From CAYYBE01 sp964470345 (GTDB lineage: Bacteria; Babelota; Babeliae; Babelales; Babelaceae): a DNA stretch of 64,000 nucleotides. Position numbers and translations under genes: made by a program. Under the pieces are notes generated by a model. That model was given only the letters and a program-made list of their open reading frames with translations, had not been told where the DNA came from and searched no databases. Location: assembly GCA_964470345.1 (NCBI GenBank), contig CAYYBE010000004.1:1-64000 (forward strand), in the 5' to 3' direction. Below, piece after piece: positions 41,712 through 51,243 of the stretch (the stretch's first letter is position 1; every line of letters begins with the position of its first letter).

Positions 41712-42785
41712 ATGAAACTAAAATTGGGATACCTGTTTTTAATCTTGCATGGCTTGTCGTTTTGCACAGGCTCTTTGCTGGCTTCAGCGGCGCAAAGTCA
41801 CGTTCACTCACTGCCGTTGGCAAACGATGAGCAGCACAGTTTTGCTGTGCAATTTACTACACCTGTTTCCGAGCATGTAAAGAAAAGAATTAAGCAAATC
41901 TCTATTCCGGTAAACGTAAGCAGCTTTAACCCCATATCAACGCAAACCTTTGAAGAAGTTGCAGGGGAAAAAAACGAGTTTGTTATTATCGTTATTCATG
42001 ATCCTGTAATAGGGATTCAAAAGAGCTATGAGGCGACTTCGTTTGTGCAATTTATACTGGCAAATCGTCAGGCTAAAAGAGTACTGCTCTCTCCTGAGTC
42101 TGCTCCACTTATGAATGCTAATTTGATCTATTGCATTAAGTATCAGGCAAACGGTTCTGGACAAGCACCAGCTTTGACCTATCTTTGTTCTTGGGAAGAT
42201 ATTTTAGAAGTTGACCAAGAAGGGCAAGATCATGCAAAAAAGCGTGAGCTTTTACTGGCGCAAAACGAAGCATTTCTCTTAAATCAACTTAGTGGCCCGG
42301 AACAATGGAGAAAGATTAGGCAGCATGTTCTGGGAGGGGCTGTTATGAGAAGCCGAACGATGGGTGATTCCTTCATCCCCATTGAAGCAGATGCGCGTGT
42401 ACAAAGCTCAGTTTCGTTACCAAGAGCTCAATATGTCAAAGGTTTAATAGGGTTTAGTCTTTTGTGCTTCTTGCAAGGTTTTTTAAATAATTGGAATGCT
42501 CGGAGTGATGGCTACGGCGCTGAAAATTGGGCATTTTATTCTAAGGCATGTCCATGGGGAGAGTTGGTGTCATGGATTACATCGTTTTGGTTGGAATGCA
42601 ATTGTTTCCGGCGAGCTTCTAGCTCACTTGCAGGTTGTTGGCTTGGTGCCGGTACGCAGGTCTTGGGCGAGTGTATGCCCTTTCCAACATACCCCTATTT
42701 ATGGAGAAAACCTGTGCTAACCTTTAGATTATTTCATGCGATATATCGTACGGGAGTTACAACGGTAATGCTGTTTCATGAATAA
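41712..42785 (+). CDS. Exported protein with C-terminal membrane domain, three-gene family member 2
   Basis: A 357-residue protein with signal peptide (LGYLFLILHGLSFCTGSLLA), an N-terminal domain of about 210 residues, and the shared C-terminal membrane domain: LIGFSLLCFLQGFLNNWNAR, CPWGELVSWITSFWLE and VLGECMPFPTYP. In the N-terminal domain HDPVIGIQKSYEATSFVQFI and YLCSWEDILE parallel HIVLQSTF-type and CTLRELLAED regions of member 1 only loosely. AAAGG nine bases upstream sets ATG 41712. Unrecognised family. Confidence 0.73.
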   Translation: MKLKLGYLFLILHGLSFCTGSLLASAAQSHVHSLPLANDEQHSFAVQFTTPVSEHVKKRIKQISIPVNVSSFNPISTQTFEEVAGEKNEFVIIVIHDPVIGIQKSYEATSFVQFILANRQAKRVLLSPESAPLMNANLIYCIKYQANGSGQAPALTYLCSWEDILEVDQEGQDHAKKRELLLAQNEAFLLNQLSGPEQWRKIRQHVLGGAVMRSRTMGDSFIPIEADARVQSSVSLPRAQYVKGLIGFSLLCFLQGFLNNWNARSDGYGAENWAFYSKACPWGELVSWITSFWLECNCFRRASSSLAGCWLGAGTQVLGECMPFPTYPYLWRKPVLTFRLFHAIYRTGVTTVMLFHE

Positions 42786-42891
42786 GTTGGACATGTTCTA
42801 AGAAGTCTCTTGATTTTTGAGTACGTGATTCAAAAAAATCTTTGTCTCGTGCTTACTGTCTAAGACCGTAAATTCCGCCTTCGTAGACCTT

Positions 42892-42919
42892 TTGACGTAA
42901 AGTCCCGCATTGGTAAGCT
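42892..42919 (+). promoter_or_regulatory. Promoter of family member 3
   Basis: TTGACG (42892-42897), 16-base spacer, TAAGCT (42914-42919) with TG one base before it. The -10 is the same as in the promoters at 13899-13927 and 14543-14571. Confidence 0.6.
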
Positions 42920-42969
42920 TAATGAGTAGCATTACCCAGATTGCAACATTTTCTATCTGAAGGACATCG

Positions 42970-43866
42970 ATGAAAAAGTTATTTCTACTCTCTCTTCTTT
43001 TTGTCTGCCCATGGCTTGCCCAGGCTTCTGAGGTAAAGCATGAGGCTGAGCAAAAGCAGGTTGCACGTCACGAACCGTTGACAGGCCCGGATCTGGGGCG
43101 TTTGCATAAAGAATCCCGAGCAAGGCATGAGGTTGCGCGCAAGCAGGTGGCGCAGCACGAAGCGGTTGAAGCTCAAGATTTTCCGGCTCCAGTACTTGCT
43201 GCAAGCAGTGCTGCTGCCGCAAGTCAAGCCGCCTTGAATCTAAGTGATGAGGAGAGGAGGGCACAAATTCGTATGGAAGAACAGCAAAGAAACGATAGGG
43301 CGCAAGCTGAGGCGGCTATAAGGGCTGCGGCCGTCGTTCCAGGGCCTGCAGAAGAGCGCGCAAGGGCTCATCATGAGCCGAGATCGTGGAAAGATATTGC
43401 TGCTGCCAGTCTGTACCTGGTAGTCCATATACCGCTTTTAGCCGTTGGTAATGGCATGGTGAATAACATTCTTGCTCGAAATGCAGGTCTTGGAGTTAAG
43501 CGTTGGCTTTCATGTCGAGCTTCTTGGTGGGACTTTATGTCTGACGCTGCCTTTCTTGTGTTACAACTCAGATGTGCCGAGAGGTTTTTTCGTCAGATAG
43601 GTCTCAATCAACGGCCGGCTACAGTGAGATGGGGGGTGAAATTTGGAGCGCATGTACTTGTGCTGCAACCGATGATATATCTTCTTCAGAGGTTGGGTGA
43701 AGCAATCCCTCTGGGAAAATTCGGTCCAGCTTTGCGTTCGCGAACGATTTCGGTTACGCTACCACTCTCGATCGCGAGCCTTGGGCTTGTTGGAATGTTG
43801 TTAATGGACGAATATGATGATATGCTCGAACGCCGAAGAAATAGGCGAGGCAGGGCTCGGGCCTAG
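42970..43866 (+). CDS. Exported protein with C-terminal membrane domain, three-gene family member 3
   Basis: A 298-residue protein: signal peptide (MKKLFLLSLLFVCPWLAQAS), a highly charged, Ala/Glu/Gln/Arg-rich helical part (about 20-140, EVKHEAEQKQVARHE repeated as EVARKQVAQHE), then the membrane domain (VHIPLLAVGNGMVNNILARN, ASWWDFMSDAAFLVLQ, LGEAIPLGKF) and a basic tail. The N-terminal part is unlike those of the two upstream paralogs, so only the C-terminal module is shared. Ends before a strong terminator. Confidence 0.75.
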   Translation: MKKLFLLSLLFVCPWLAQASEVKHEAEQKQVARHEPLTGPDLGRLHKESRARHEVARKQVAQHEAVEAQDFPAPVLAASSAAAASQAALNLSDEERRAQIRMEEQQRNDRAQAEAAIRAAAVVPGPAEERARAHHEPRSWKDIAAASLYLVVHIPLLAVGNGMVNNILARNAGLGVKRWLSCRASWWDFMSDAAFLVLQLRCAERFFRQIGLNQRPATVRWGVKFGAHVLVLQPMIYLLQRLGEAIPLGKFGPALRSRTISVTLPLSIASLGLVGMLLMDEYDDMLERRRNRRGRARA

Positions 43867-43903
43867 GCAAACGTAATTACATAACAGTTTTGTACTAAAA
43901 CGT

Positions 43904-43931
43904 GCGGGGCAGTGGTTATCCACTGCCCCGC
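43904..43931. terminator. Bidirectional terminator before rseP end
   Basis: GCGGGGCAGTGG (43904-43915), loop TTAT, CCACTGCCCCGC (43920-43931): a perfect 12-base GC-rich stem between convergent genes. Confidence 0.88.
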
Positions 43932-43971
43932 TTATATTTGATGCTCAATCGTTTGAGCGCTACTGCACGTG

Positions 43972-45084
43972 TTATTTACACAAGCAGAGAATGTCTTTAA
44001 TTACTAAATAAATGGTTAAGAGACCAATGAGCACCCATGAGGTAATGAAGACGATGGGGCGGATGACGTCCAATGAGCGGCGGGTGATCGCCTCGATCGT
44101 TAACATGAGCACTTGACCCCCATCAAAGACAGGCAAAGGCAGCAGGTTGAAAACGGCAAGGTTGATGCTGATAAAGGCTAAAATAAGCAAGAAGGCGACG
44201 AAGCCATCTTTGGAGCCCTGCATCGTTTGGGAAAGCAGCATAATGGGTCCACCGATATTCTTGAGGCTTTTTGAGCTGAATAATGAAGCAAGCGTGGTAA
44301 AGATCTGGTTGGTCCAGTAGGTAATCGTAGCATAGGTGGATTTGAGAGCTTCAAGAACGTTCTGGGAGGCTAGCGCTCGATAAATTCCCGCTCCTAAGAT
44401 CGCTTTACCAGATTCCCTGGAATTTAGATTGGCGGTAAGGGTAAGGGGGGTGCCAGCTCGATCAATTTCGAGCGTGACTGTTTTGCCGGCGTTTCCAATG
44501 AGGCTGGTGTAATAGGTCCAGAGTGAGGTTGGGGTATCATCAACGGCAACGCCATTGAGCGAAATAATTCGATCATGTATTTGCATGCCTGCTTGTTCGG
44601 CCGGAGATCCAGGGATAATTTCTTGGACATAAGGGGTTGCTGTTTGGCTGAAGAGAAAGAAGCTCTTTGGAGCGCCAGCCATAAAGACGACTGAAAGGGC
44701 GCCAAAGGCAAAAATAATGTTGAAAATGATGCCGCCTAACATCACCAAAAGCTTTTGCCAGTAGGGCTTGTTGTTGAATAGATGCGGGTCGGTGGAGGCA
44801 GGGGCAGTTGCCGGCTTGCCCTCTTCTTCGTCCTGTCCTGCTATTTCGACATATCCCCCGATGGGTATTGCCGAAAGAGCAAAGGTCGCCTCCCCAATCT
44901 TTTTGGTCCAAATTTTGGGCCCAAACCCGATCGAAAAGGTGGGAGTTCGGATCGAAAAGAGCTTACAAAAGAGAAAATGGCCAAATTCATGGAATCCAAT
45001 CACAAAGCCGAGCCCGATCAAGGCAATCAGGAACATGCCGATGTTATAGAGAGTGCCAATTTGGAATAAAGTAGCAAAATTCAT
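43972..45084 (-). CDS. rseP: Site-2 membrane metalloprotease RseP
   Basis: Intramembrane zinc protease (M50) that cleaves membrane-bound regulators and signal peptides. It has 370 residues. The zinc motif HEFGH is at 32-36 and NLLPLPVFDGG, carrying the third ligand Asp, at 313-323; a single PDZ domain lies between (about 145-220, HDRIISLNGVAVDD). Membrane helices at 15-37, 110-135, 290-315 and 340-365. Some relatives have two PDZ domains. It stands alone and divergent from the ribosomal operon. Confidence 0.95.
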   Translation of the reverse strand: MNFATLFQIGTLYNIGMFLIALIGLGFVIGFHEFGHFLFCKLFSIRTPTFSIGFGPKIWTKKIGEATFALSAIPIGGYVEIAGQDEEEGKPATAPASTDPHLFNNKPYWQKLLVMLGGIIFNIIFAFGALSVVFMAGAPKSFFLFSQTATPYVQEIIPGSPAEQAGMQIHDRIISLNGVAVDDTPTSLWTYYTSLIGNAGKTVTLEIDRAGTPLTLTANLNSRESGKAILGAGIYRALASQNVLEALKSTYATITYWTNQIFTTLASLFSSKSLKNIGGPIMLLSQTMQGSKDGFVAFLLILAFISINLAVFNLLPLPVFDGGQVLMLTIEAITRRSLDVIRPIVFITSWVLIGLLTIYLVIKDILCLCK

Positions 45085-45210
45085 ACAAAAACCTCTTTTT
45101 GGTTGGTATGTGGGTTATGTGAGGCCTCGTTTAAGGCCGCATCAGGAGACCAAGATACCACGAAAGGGACGCGAAAGTGAATCTCTTGAAGAGAAGTTTT
45201 TCAGTTCCAC

Positions 45211-45238
45211 TTGAAAAAAGCCAGGGAAAAGCTACACT
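45211..45238 (+). promoter_or_regulatory. Promoter of the str (rpsL) operon
   Basis: TTGAAA (45211-45216), 16-base spacer, TACACT (45233-45238). It leaves a leader of about 105 bases to the rpsL start, with a small hairpin (TAACTT ttg TAAGTTA). Confidence 0.65.
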
Positions 45239-45348
45239 AGAACCATCATAACTTTTGTAAGTTACAACAGTTTTGAAGACAAGTTATCACGTAAGTGAAG
45301 ACCAGTTTCACACAAGTAAGGCCTTATTTTACCGTAGGGATTGGAACA

Positions 45349-45738
45349 ATGCCCACAATTAATCAACTCATTCGTAAGAGACGAGTTACTGCGCAAATCA
45401 AATCGAAAAGTCCGGCATTAAAAGATGGCCCGCTCGCTCGCGGCGTCTGTGTCCGGGTATTTACGCAAACGCCAAAAAAACCAAATTCGGCGCTTCGTAA
45501 GGTTGCACGGGTAAAACTCTCAACCGGAATTGAAGTAACTGCCTATATCGGCGGCGAAGGACACAACCTCCAAGAACACTCTGTTGTTTTGGTTCGTGGC
45601 GGTCGTGTTAAGGATCTTCCGGGGGTAAAATACCACATCGTACGTGGTTCATTAGATACAGCGGGCGTAGAAAATCGTCGGCAAGGCAGATCGCTCTACG
45701 GGGCAAAGATGCCAAAAGCCGGACAAGCAGCAAAGTAG
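45349..45738 (+). CDS. rpsL: 30S ribosomal protein S12
   Basis: A 129-residue S12 of the decoding centre: MPTINQLIRKRR, FTQTPKKPNSALRKVARVKL, GEGHNLQEHSVVLVRGGRVK and GVKYHIVRG are typical; the streptomycin-site KKPNSA is the usual sensitive form. AGGGA and GGA lie before ATG 45349; a longer frame from 45295 would run through the leader. First gene of the str operon. Confidence 0.97.
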   Translation: MPTINQLIRKRRVTAQIKSKSPALKDGPLARGVCVRVFTQTPKKPNSALRKVARVKLSTGIEVTAYIGGEGHNLQEHSVVLVRGGRVKDLPGVKYHIVRGSLDTAGVENRRQGRSLYGAKMPKAGQAAK

Positions 45739-45796
45739 TGCGTAGCAAAATAAGTTGGCCCCTTTAAGAGGGCTGTTTTGAGGAAGGTTTGAAGTT

Positions 45797-46279
45797 ATGC
45801 CAAGACGTAAGTCAGTTAATTTGATCCGCGATGTAGGGGTTGACCCACGCTACGGATCTCCTTTGGTACAAAAGTTGATCAATGTCGTTATGTGGCGAGG
45901 CAAAAAAAATGCCGCCCGAACTATCGTATATGATGCGCTTGAGCTTTTGACCAAGAAAACAAATGGTGATCAGGAAAAGGCCTTGGATTTATTCCATAGA
46001 GCTATTGAACAAATTACTCCTCTGTTGGAAGTAAAGGCCCGCCGTGTTGGTGGAAGCATGTATCAGATCCCAACTGAAGTTACTGAGCAACGTGGACGTT
46101 CTCTGTCGCTTCGCTGGCTTGTTCTGTTTTCTGCTAAGCGAACCGATAAAACAATGGGTCTTCGTTTGGGAAATGAGTTGTTGGATGCGCTTGAAGGGCG
46201 TGGAGCCGCTTTTAAAAAGAAGCTTGATGTCCATAAGATGGCAGAATCAAACCGTGCGTTCTCACATTTCTCTTGGTAG
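45797..46279 (+). CDS. rpsG: 30S ribosomal protein S7
   Basis: A 160-residue S7, a primary binder of the 16S 3' domain: DPRYGSPLVQKLINVVMWRGKK and VGGSMYQIPTEV are typical. AGGAAGG lies before the ATG. A small hairpin (GCCC ctttaaga GGGC, 45759-45773) in the spacer after rpsL may give attenuation or mRNA processing. Part of rpsL-rpsG-fusA-tuf. Confidence 0.97.
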   Translation: MPRRKSVNLIRDVGVDPRYGSPLVQKLINVVMWRGKKNAARTIVYDALELLTKKTNGDQEKALDLFHRAIEQITPLLEVKARRVGGSMYQIPTEVTEQRGRSLSLRWLVLFSAKRTDKTMGLRLGNELLDALEGRGAAFKKKLDVHKMAESNRAFSHFSW

Positions 46280-46301
46280 TAAGTAGCAAAAGGTAGCATA
46301 T

Positions 46302-48389
46302 ATGAGTACCCCTTTAGATAAATTACGGAATATAGGTATCGCAGCTCACATTGACGCTGGTAAAACAACCGTCACTGAGCGTATTTTGTTTTATACCGGT
46401 GTATCTCACAAGATTGGTGAGGTCCATGAAGGTGAAACAACAACTGACTGGATGGAACAAGAGCGTGAACGGGGTATTACTATTACCTCTGCAGCTATTA
46501 CTTGTTCATGGAAGGGGCATCAGGTTAACATCATTGATACTCCAGGACACGTAGACTTCACCATTGAAGTAGGGCGGTCCTTGCGGGTACTTGATGGTGT
46601 TGTTGCAGTCTTTTGTGGTGTTGGTGGCGTACAGCCTCAATCGGAAACGGTGTGGAAGCAAACAAACCGATACAAAGTTCCACGCATTGTTTTTGTTAAT
46701 AAACTGGATCGAACTGGTGCAGATTTTGCCAAAGTGGTTCAGGATATTGAGACGAAATTAAAACCTAATATCGTCGCGATGCAAATCCAAGTTGGTCATT
46801 CGGATGAATTTAAAGGTATCATTGATGTGCTCACCAGAAAAATGGCGACCTTTGATGAGGGTGACAAGACGATGGGTTCGACGATTGCCTGGACTGATGT
46901 TCCTGAGGAATATAAGGATCAGGTTGAGGAGCTTCGTGCGAAAATCGTTGAAAAAGCCTGTGATTTCGATGAGCAAATGGCTGAAAAGTTCTTGAATGAG
47001 CAAGAAATTTCTCTTGAAGAAATTAAAGCAGCGTTGCGTAAGGGAACGATTAGCCGTCAAATCGTACTTGCTTATTGTGGATCAGCATTTAAGAACAAAG
47101 GTGTTCAGCTGATGTTGGATGCTGTTATTGATTATTTGCCGTCACCGTTGGATATTCCGCCGGTAGAAGGGGTCAGCCCTGACACTGATGCTGTTGAAAC
47201 GCGTCCGGCAGATCCAAAAGCGCCACTGAGTGGTTTGGTTTTTAAGATTATGACTGATCCTTTTGTAGGCCTTTTAAGTTTTGTTCGTATTTATTCAGGA
47301 ACATTGACCTCTGGTTCATACGTTTTGAATGCAACCAAGGGTACCAAAGAGCGCGTTAGTCGTTTGGTTCGTATGCACGCTAATAAGCGTGAAGAGGTTC
47401 CTGAACTGCAAGCAGGTGATATTGGGGCAATTGTTGGATTAAAAGATGCAAATACCGGTGATACGATATGTGCTGAAAACTCTCCAATTTTGCTTGAAAA
47501 GATTGATATTCCTGTTTCAGTTATTTCGACTTCTGTTGAACCAAAGTCGAAAAGTGATCATGAAAAGATGGTAATCGGTTTGCGTAAGTTAATGCAAGAA
47601 GATCCATCGTTTCAATTTTCATATGATAAAGAAACTGCCCAAACCGTTATTAAGGGTATGGGTGAGTTGCACTTAGAAATTATCTGTGATCGCTTAAAGC
47701 GAGAACATAAAGTTGAAGTTACTCAGGGTAAACTCCAAGTTGCTTTTAAAGAAACGATTCAACGCACTGCATCAGCAGAAGGGAAGTTTATTCGACAATC
47801 AGGTGGTCGTGGACAATATGGACACGTCTATATCAGACTTGAACCGCTTGCTCGTGGCAAGGGGTATGAGTTTGAAAATGATGTTGTCGGTGGTACGATT
47901 CCTCGCGAATTTATTCCAGCTGTTGAAAAAGGGCTTGAAGAAGCAATTAATACAGGGGTAATCGCCGGTTTTCAAACGGTTGATTTAAAGGCAACAGTGT
48001 ATGACGGGTCATACCATGATGTTGACTCATCTGAAATGGCCTTTAAGATCGCAGCGTCAATGGCATTTAAGAGTGCCATGGCATTGGCTGATCCTGTGTT
48101 ACTTGAGCCAATTATGAAGGTTGAAGTTGAAACACCAGAAGAGCACATGGGTGATCTGATTGGTGATTTGAGCTCTCGCCGAGGTGAAATCTTAGGGATG
48201 GAATCTAAGGGTATTGGAAGCCAGACGATTCTGGCAAAGGTTCCGTTAGCTGAAATGTTTGGTTACGCTACACAAATGCGGTCTATGACCAAGGGGCGCG
48301 CTAGTTATTCGATGGAATTCGAATGCTATCGGGAAGTGCCTCGTGTAGTACAAGAGCAAATTGTTGCAGCAAATGGAACAAAGAGTTGA
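46302..48389 (+). CDS. fusA: Elongation factor G
   Basis: Translocation GTPase, 695 residues, normal length. G1 AHIDAGKT is at 15-22, DTPGH and NKLD follow, and domains II-V are complete (GRGQYGHVYIRLEPL, SMAFKSAMALADPVLLEPIM). Only one fusA is seen here. Confidence 0.98.
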   Translation: MSTPLDKLRNIGIAAHIDAGKTTVTERILFYTGVSHKIGEVHEGETTTDWMEQERERGITITSAAITCSWKGHQVNIIDTPGHVDFTIEVGRSLRVLDGVVAVFCGVGGVQPQSETVWKQTNRYKVPRIVFVNKLDRTGADFAKVVQDIETKLKPNIVAMQIQVGHSDEFKGIIDVLTRKMATFDEGDKTMGSTIAWTDVPEEYKDQVEELRAKIVEKACDFDEQMAEKFLNEQEISLEEIKAALRKGTISRQIVLAYCGSAFKNKGVQLMLDAVIDYLPSPLDIPPVEGVSPDTDAVETRPADPKAPLSGLVFKIMTDPFVGLLSFVRIYSGTLTSGSYVLNATKGTKERVSRLVRMHANKREEVPELQAGDIGAIVGLKDANTGDTICAENSPILLEKIDIPVSVISTSVEPKSKSDHEKMVIGLRKLMQEDPSFQFSYDKETAQTVIKGMGELHLEIICDRLKREHKVEVTQGKLQVAFKETIQRTASAEGKFIRQSGGRGQYGHVYIRLEPLARGKGYEFENDVVGGTIPREFIPAVEKGLEEAINTGVIAGFQTVDLKATVYDGSYHDVDSSEMAFKIAASMAFKSAMALADPVLLEPIMKVEVETPEEHMGDLIGDLSSRRGEILGMESKGIGSQTILAKVPLAEMFGYATQMRSMTKGRASYSMEFECYREVPRVVQEQIVAANGTKS

Positions 48390-48431
48390 TAGGGTTACTA
48401 GTATTACGTTGTAGTTGTGGGAGATGATACA

Positions 48432-49622
48432 ATGGCAAAAGGTGTTTATGAACGCACAAAGCCTCACGTTAATGTCGGTACGATTGGTCACGTTGACCAT
48501 GGTAAGACCACATTAACAGCTGCAATCACAAAGGTGTCTGCAGAAAGAGGAATGGCAGAAGCTTTAAAGTACGATCAAATCGATAAGGCTCCAGAAGAAA
48601 AAGCACGTGGTATTACGATTGCAATTTCACACGTTGAGTATGAAACTGCAAAACGCCACTATGCACACGTCGACTGTCCTGGTCACGCTGACTATATCAA
48701 GAACATGATTACCGGTGCCGCTCAGATGGACGGTGCTATTCTTGTTGTTTCAGCCGCTGATGGTGCTATGCCGCAAACTCGTGAGCATATTTTGCTTGCG
48801 AAAAACGTTGGTGTTCCTGCACTCGTGGTCTTCCTGAATAAGGTTGACATGGTGGATGATGCTGACATGATCGACATGGTCGAAGAAGAAGTCCGTGATA
48901 TGTTAAAAGCCTATGGATTTCCTGGCGATACGATCCCGTTTGTTCGTGGATCTGCTGTGAAGGCATTGGCTGGAGATAAGAGTGAAATCGGCGAACCAGC
49001 AATTATTAAATTGCTCGATGCGCTTGATAACGCTATACCTGATCCAGTTCGTGAAGTTGACAAGCCATTCTTAATGGCTGTTGAAGGTGTTTTCTCGATC
49101 TCTGGTCGTGGTACCGTAGCAACAGGCCGTATTGAACGTGGTCGCGTTAAGGTCGGAGAAGAAATTGAAATTCTTGGCCTTGGTTCGAACGCCAAAACAA
49201 CGGTTACCGGTGTTGAAATGTTCCGCAAAACCTTAAATGAAGGTGAAGCTGGCGACAACGTTGGTATCTTGCTCCGTGGTACAAAGAAAGAAGAAATTGA
49301 ACGTGGTATGGTTTTGGCAAAACCAGGAACCGTAAAACCACATAAGAAATTCAAATGCCAAGTCTACGTTTTGGGTAAAGATGAAGGTGGTCGTCATAGT
49401 CCGTTCTTTACAGGCTATCGCCCACAATTCTATTTCAGAACGACGGACGTAACGGGAGTCGTAACATTGCCAGCTGGCCGCGAAATGGTTATGCCAGGCG
49501 ATAACGTGATCTTGGAAGCTGATCTGATTACTACCATCGCCATGGAAAAAGATAGCAGATTTGCTATTCGCGAAGGTGGAAGAACAATTGGTTCGGGTGT
49601 TGTTACTGATATTCTCGAGTAA
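48432..49622 (+). CDS. tuf: Elongation factor Tu
   Basis: GTPase delivering aminoacyl-tRNA, 396 residues. GHVDHGKT is at 19-26, DCPGHADY, NKVDMV, and domains 2-3 (VFSISGRGTVATGRIERG, HSPFFTGYRPQFYFRTTDVT) are complete. GGGAG precedes ATG 48432; a longer start at 48417 is not supported. Confidence 0.98.
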   Translation: MAKGVYERTKPHVNVGTIGHVDHGKTTLTAAITKVSAERGMAEALKYDQIDKAPEEKARGITIAISHVEYETAKRHYAHVDCPGHADYIKNMITGAAQMDGAILVVSAADGAMPQTREHILLAKNVGVPALVVFLNKVDMVDDADMIDMVEEEVRDMLKAYGFPGDTIPFVRGSAVKALAGDKSEIGEPAIIKLLDALDNAIPDPVREVDKPFLMAVEGVFSISGRGTVATGRIERGRVKVGEEIEILGLGSNAKTTVTGVEMFRKTLNEGEAGDNVGILLRGTKKEEIERGMVLAKPGTVKPHKKFKCQVYVLGKDEGGRHSPFFTGYRPQFYFRTTDVTGVVTLPAGREMVMPGDNVILEADLITTIAMEKDSRFAIREGGRTIGSGVVTDILE

Positions 49623-49631
49623 GGTACGTAC

Positions 49632-49937
49632 ATGAAAAAACAGAAGATACGTTTAACACTTCGATCGTATGATCATCAACTTCTGGATAAGGCAGTACGT
49701 CAAATTGCGTTGACAGTCAAACGGACTGGGTCCCAAGTAGTGGGCCCAGTACCGCTTCCTAATAGACAACGTATTTTTACGGTATTGCGTTCTCCGCACG
49801 TTGACAAGAAGTCAAGAGAGCAATTTGAATTGGTGACGCATCGACGAATCCTTGATATCGTTGCTCCGTCAGATCAAACAATGGATGCCTTGATGAAATT
49901 AAGTATTTCATCAGGCGTTGATGTTGAAATTAAGTAA
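49632..49937 (+). CDS. rpsJ: 30S ribosomal protein S10
   Basis: A 101-residue S10 (IRLTLRSYDHQLLDKAVRQI, VVGPVPLPNR, THRRILDIVAP), also the NusB partner in antitermination. First gene of the S10 group, ten bases after tuf. Confidence 0.97.
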   Translation: MKKQKIRLTLRSYDHQLLDKAVRQIALTVKRTGSQVVGPVPLPNRQRIFTVLRSPHVDKKSREQFELVTHRRILDIVAPSDQTMDALMKLSISSGVDVEIK

Positions 49938-49954
49938 TCGTGGAAGGTCATTCG

Positions 49955-50575
49955 ATGATGAAGGGTCTTTGGGGTAAGAAGATAGGAATGACCCAAGTTT
50001 TTGCACATGATGGAAGCGTTGTACCGGTAACGGTGATTGACGTATCCCAGTGGCTGGTAACGCGTCTTAAAACTGAAGAAAAAGATGGTTATAATGCCGT
50101 GCAACTTGGTCGGGTTAAACCGTCGATGGAGGGGAAGTCATTTTCTCCTGAGTGGCTTCAAAAACCACAGCACCATTTTAGTGCCATACGGGAAGTCCAT
50201 CTTAAAAATGCAGAGCATACGCTTGAAGTTGGCAAAGCTGCTAACATTGAGGAATTGCTTGCAACAGGTGATTATGTTGATGTATTTGGCATAACAATAG
50301 GTCGTGGTTTTCAAGGTGGCGTTAAGCGCCATGGTTTTCGCGGTGGTCCTGAGACACACGGTGACGGTCTTGGACGGGGTCCTGGATCGATAGGTTATAT
50401 GCGTAGTCGTGGTCGAGTCATTAAGGGCTGGAACATGGCAGGGCATATGGGCTGTGATCGTTGCGTAATGCAAAATCTTGAAATCGTCAGAGTGATGCCT
50501 GAAGTGGTCTTGGTCAAGGGATCAGTACCAGGGAAAACAGGATCGCTCGTATTTATGCGCAAGTGTGGGGAGTAA
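49955..50575 (+). CDS. rplC: 50S ribosomal protein L3
   Basis: A 206-residue L3 near the peptidyl transferase centre: GLWGKKIGMTQVF, GRGFQGGVKRHGFRGGPETHG and GRVIKGWNMAGHMG are typical. GGAAGG eight bases upstream fixes ATG 49955 (a second ATG is next to it). Confidence 0.97.
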   Translation: MMKGLWGKKIGMTQVFAHDGSVVPVTVIDVSQWLVTRLKTEEKDGYNAVQLGRVKPSMEGKSFSPEWLQKPQHHFSAIREVHLKNAEHTLEVGKAANIEELLATGDYVDVFGITIGRGFQGGVKRHGFRGGPETHGDGLGRGPGSIGYMRSRGRVIKGWNMAGHMGCDRCVMQNLEIVRVMPEVVLVKGSVPGKTGSLVFMRKCGE

Positions 50576-50577
50576 CC

Positions 50578-51243
50578 ATGGTTCGAAAACAAACGAAAAG
50601 TGCTGTATCGCAAGAAGGTGCAGTTCATCAAGTGGTGACCCTTGCAGATTTAGGATTGCAAGATGCGGCATGTGAGACATGTTCTCCTGCTAGCTTTTCA
50701 ATCAATATCCAGGCGTTGCGCCAAAACTGGCGTCAAGGTACTGTTGCGTGTAAAGGACGTTCCGACGTTGCCTTTTCAAATAAAAAACCTTGGAAGCAAA
50801 AGGGTACAGGACGTGCGCGTGCTGGTTCTGCTCGTTCTCCTATTTGGAGAAAGGGTGGTGTTACCTTTGGGCCACAAGCACGTACACGAGTTTTGAAGGT
50901 CAGTAAGCAAGAAAGAAACGGCGTATTTCAGTCGTTGCTGTGGGAACGGCTTGCCGAACAGCAGATATTTGCTCTCGATTTCAACCATACTGGTGATCGA
51001 ACAAAGACTGCTGCAGCAATGGCTCTTTTGAAGCAAGCAGGACTTGCAGGTAAAAAAGTAGCATTATTTGTTGCTCCTCATGACTACCAAACGCAAGCTT
51101 CCTTTGCAAATATTCCTGAAGTGAATTTGTATTTGTTCGATCAACCAAATGCATATGCACTTGCACAAGGAAACTGCTGGGCCTACTTGAAAAAAGATGA
51201 TGAACTCTTTAAGCGAATGGTTGGCGTATGGATGGAAAATTAA
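50578..51243 (+). CDS. rplD: 50S ribosomal protein L4
   Basis: A 221-residue L4 lining the exit tunnel: KPWKQKGTGRARAGSARSPIW is the conserved loop in part, followed by RKGGVTFGP. In E. coli L4 represses the S10 operon; whether it does so here is unknown, and no S10-type leader was identified. GGGGAG before ATG 50578. Overlaps rplW by 16 bases. Confidence 0.96.
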   Translation: MVRKQTKSAVSQEGAVHQVVTLADLGLQDAACETCSPASFSINIQALRQNWRQGTVACKGRSDVAFSNKKPWKQKGTGRARAGSARSPIWRKGGVTFGPQARTRVLKVSKQERNGVFQSLLWERLAEQQIFALDFNHTGDRTKTAAAMALLKQAGLAGKKVALFVAPHDYQTQASFANIPEVNLYLFDQPNAYALAQGNCWAYLKKDDELFKRMVGVWMEN

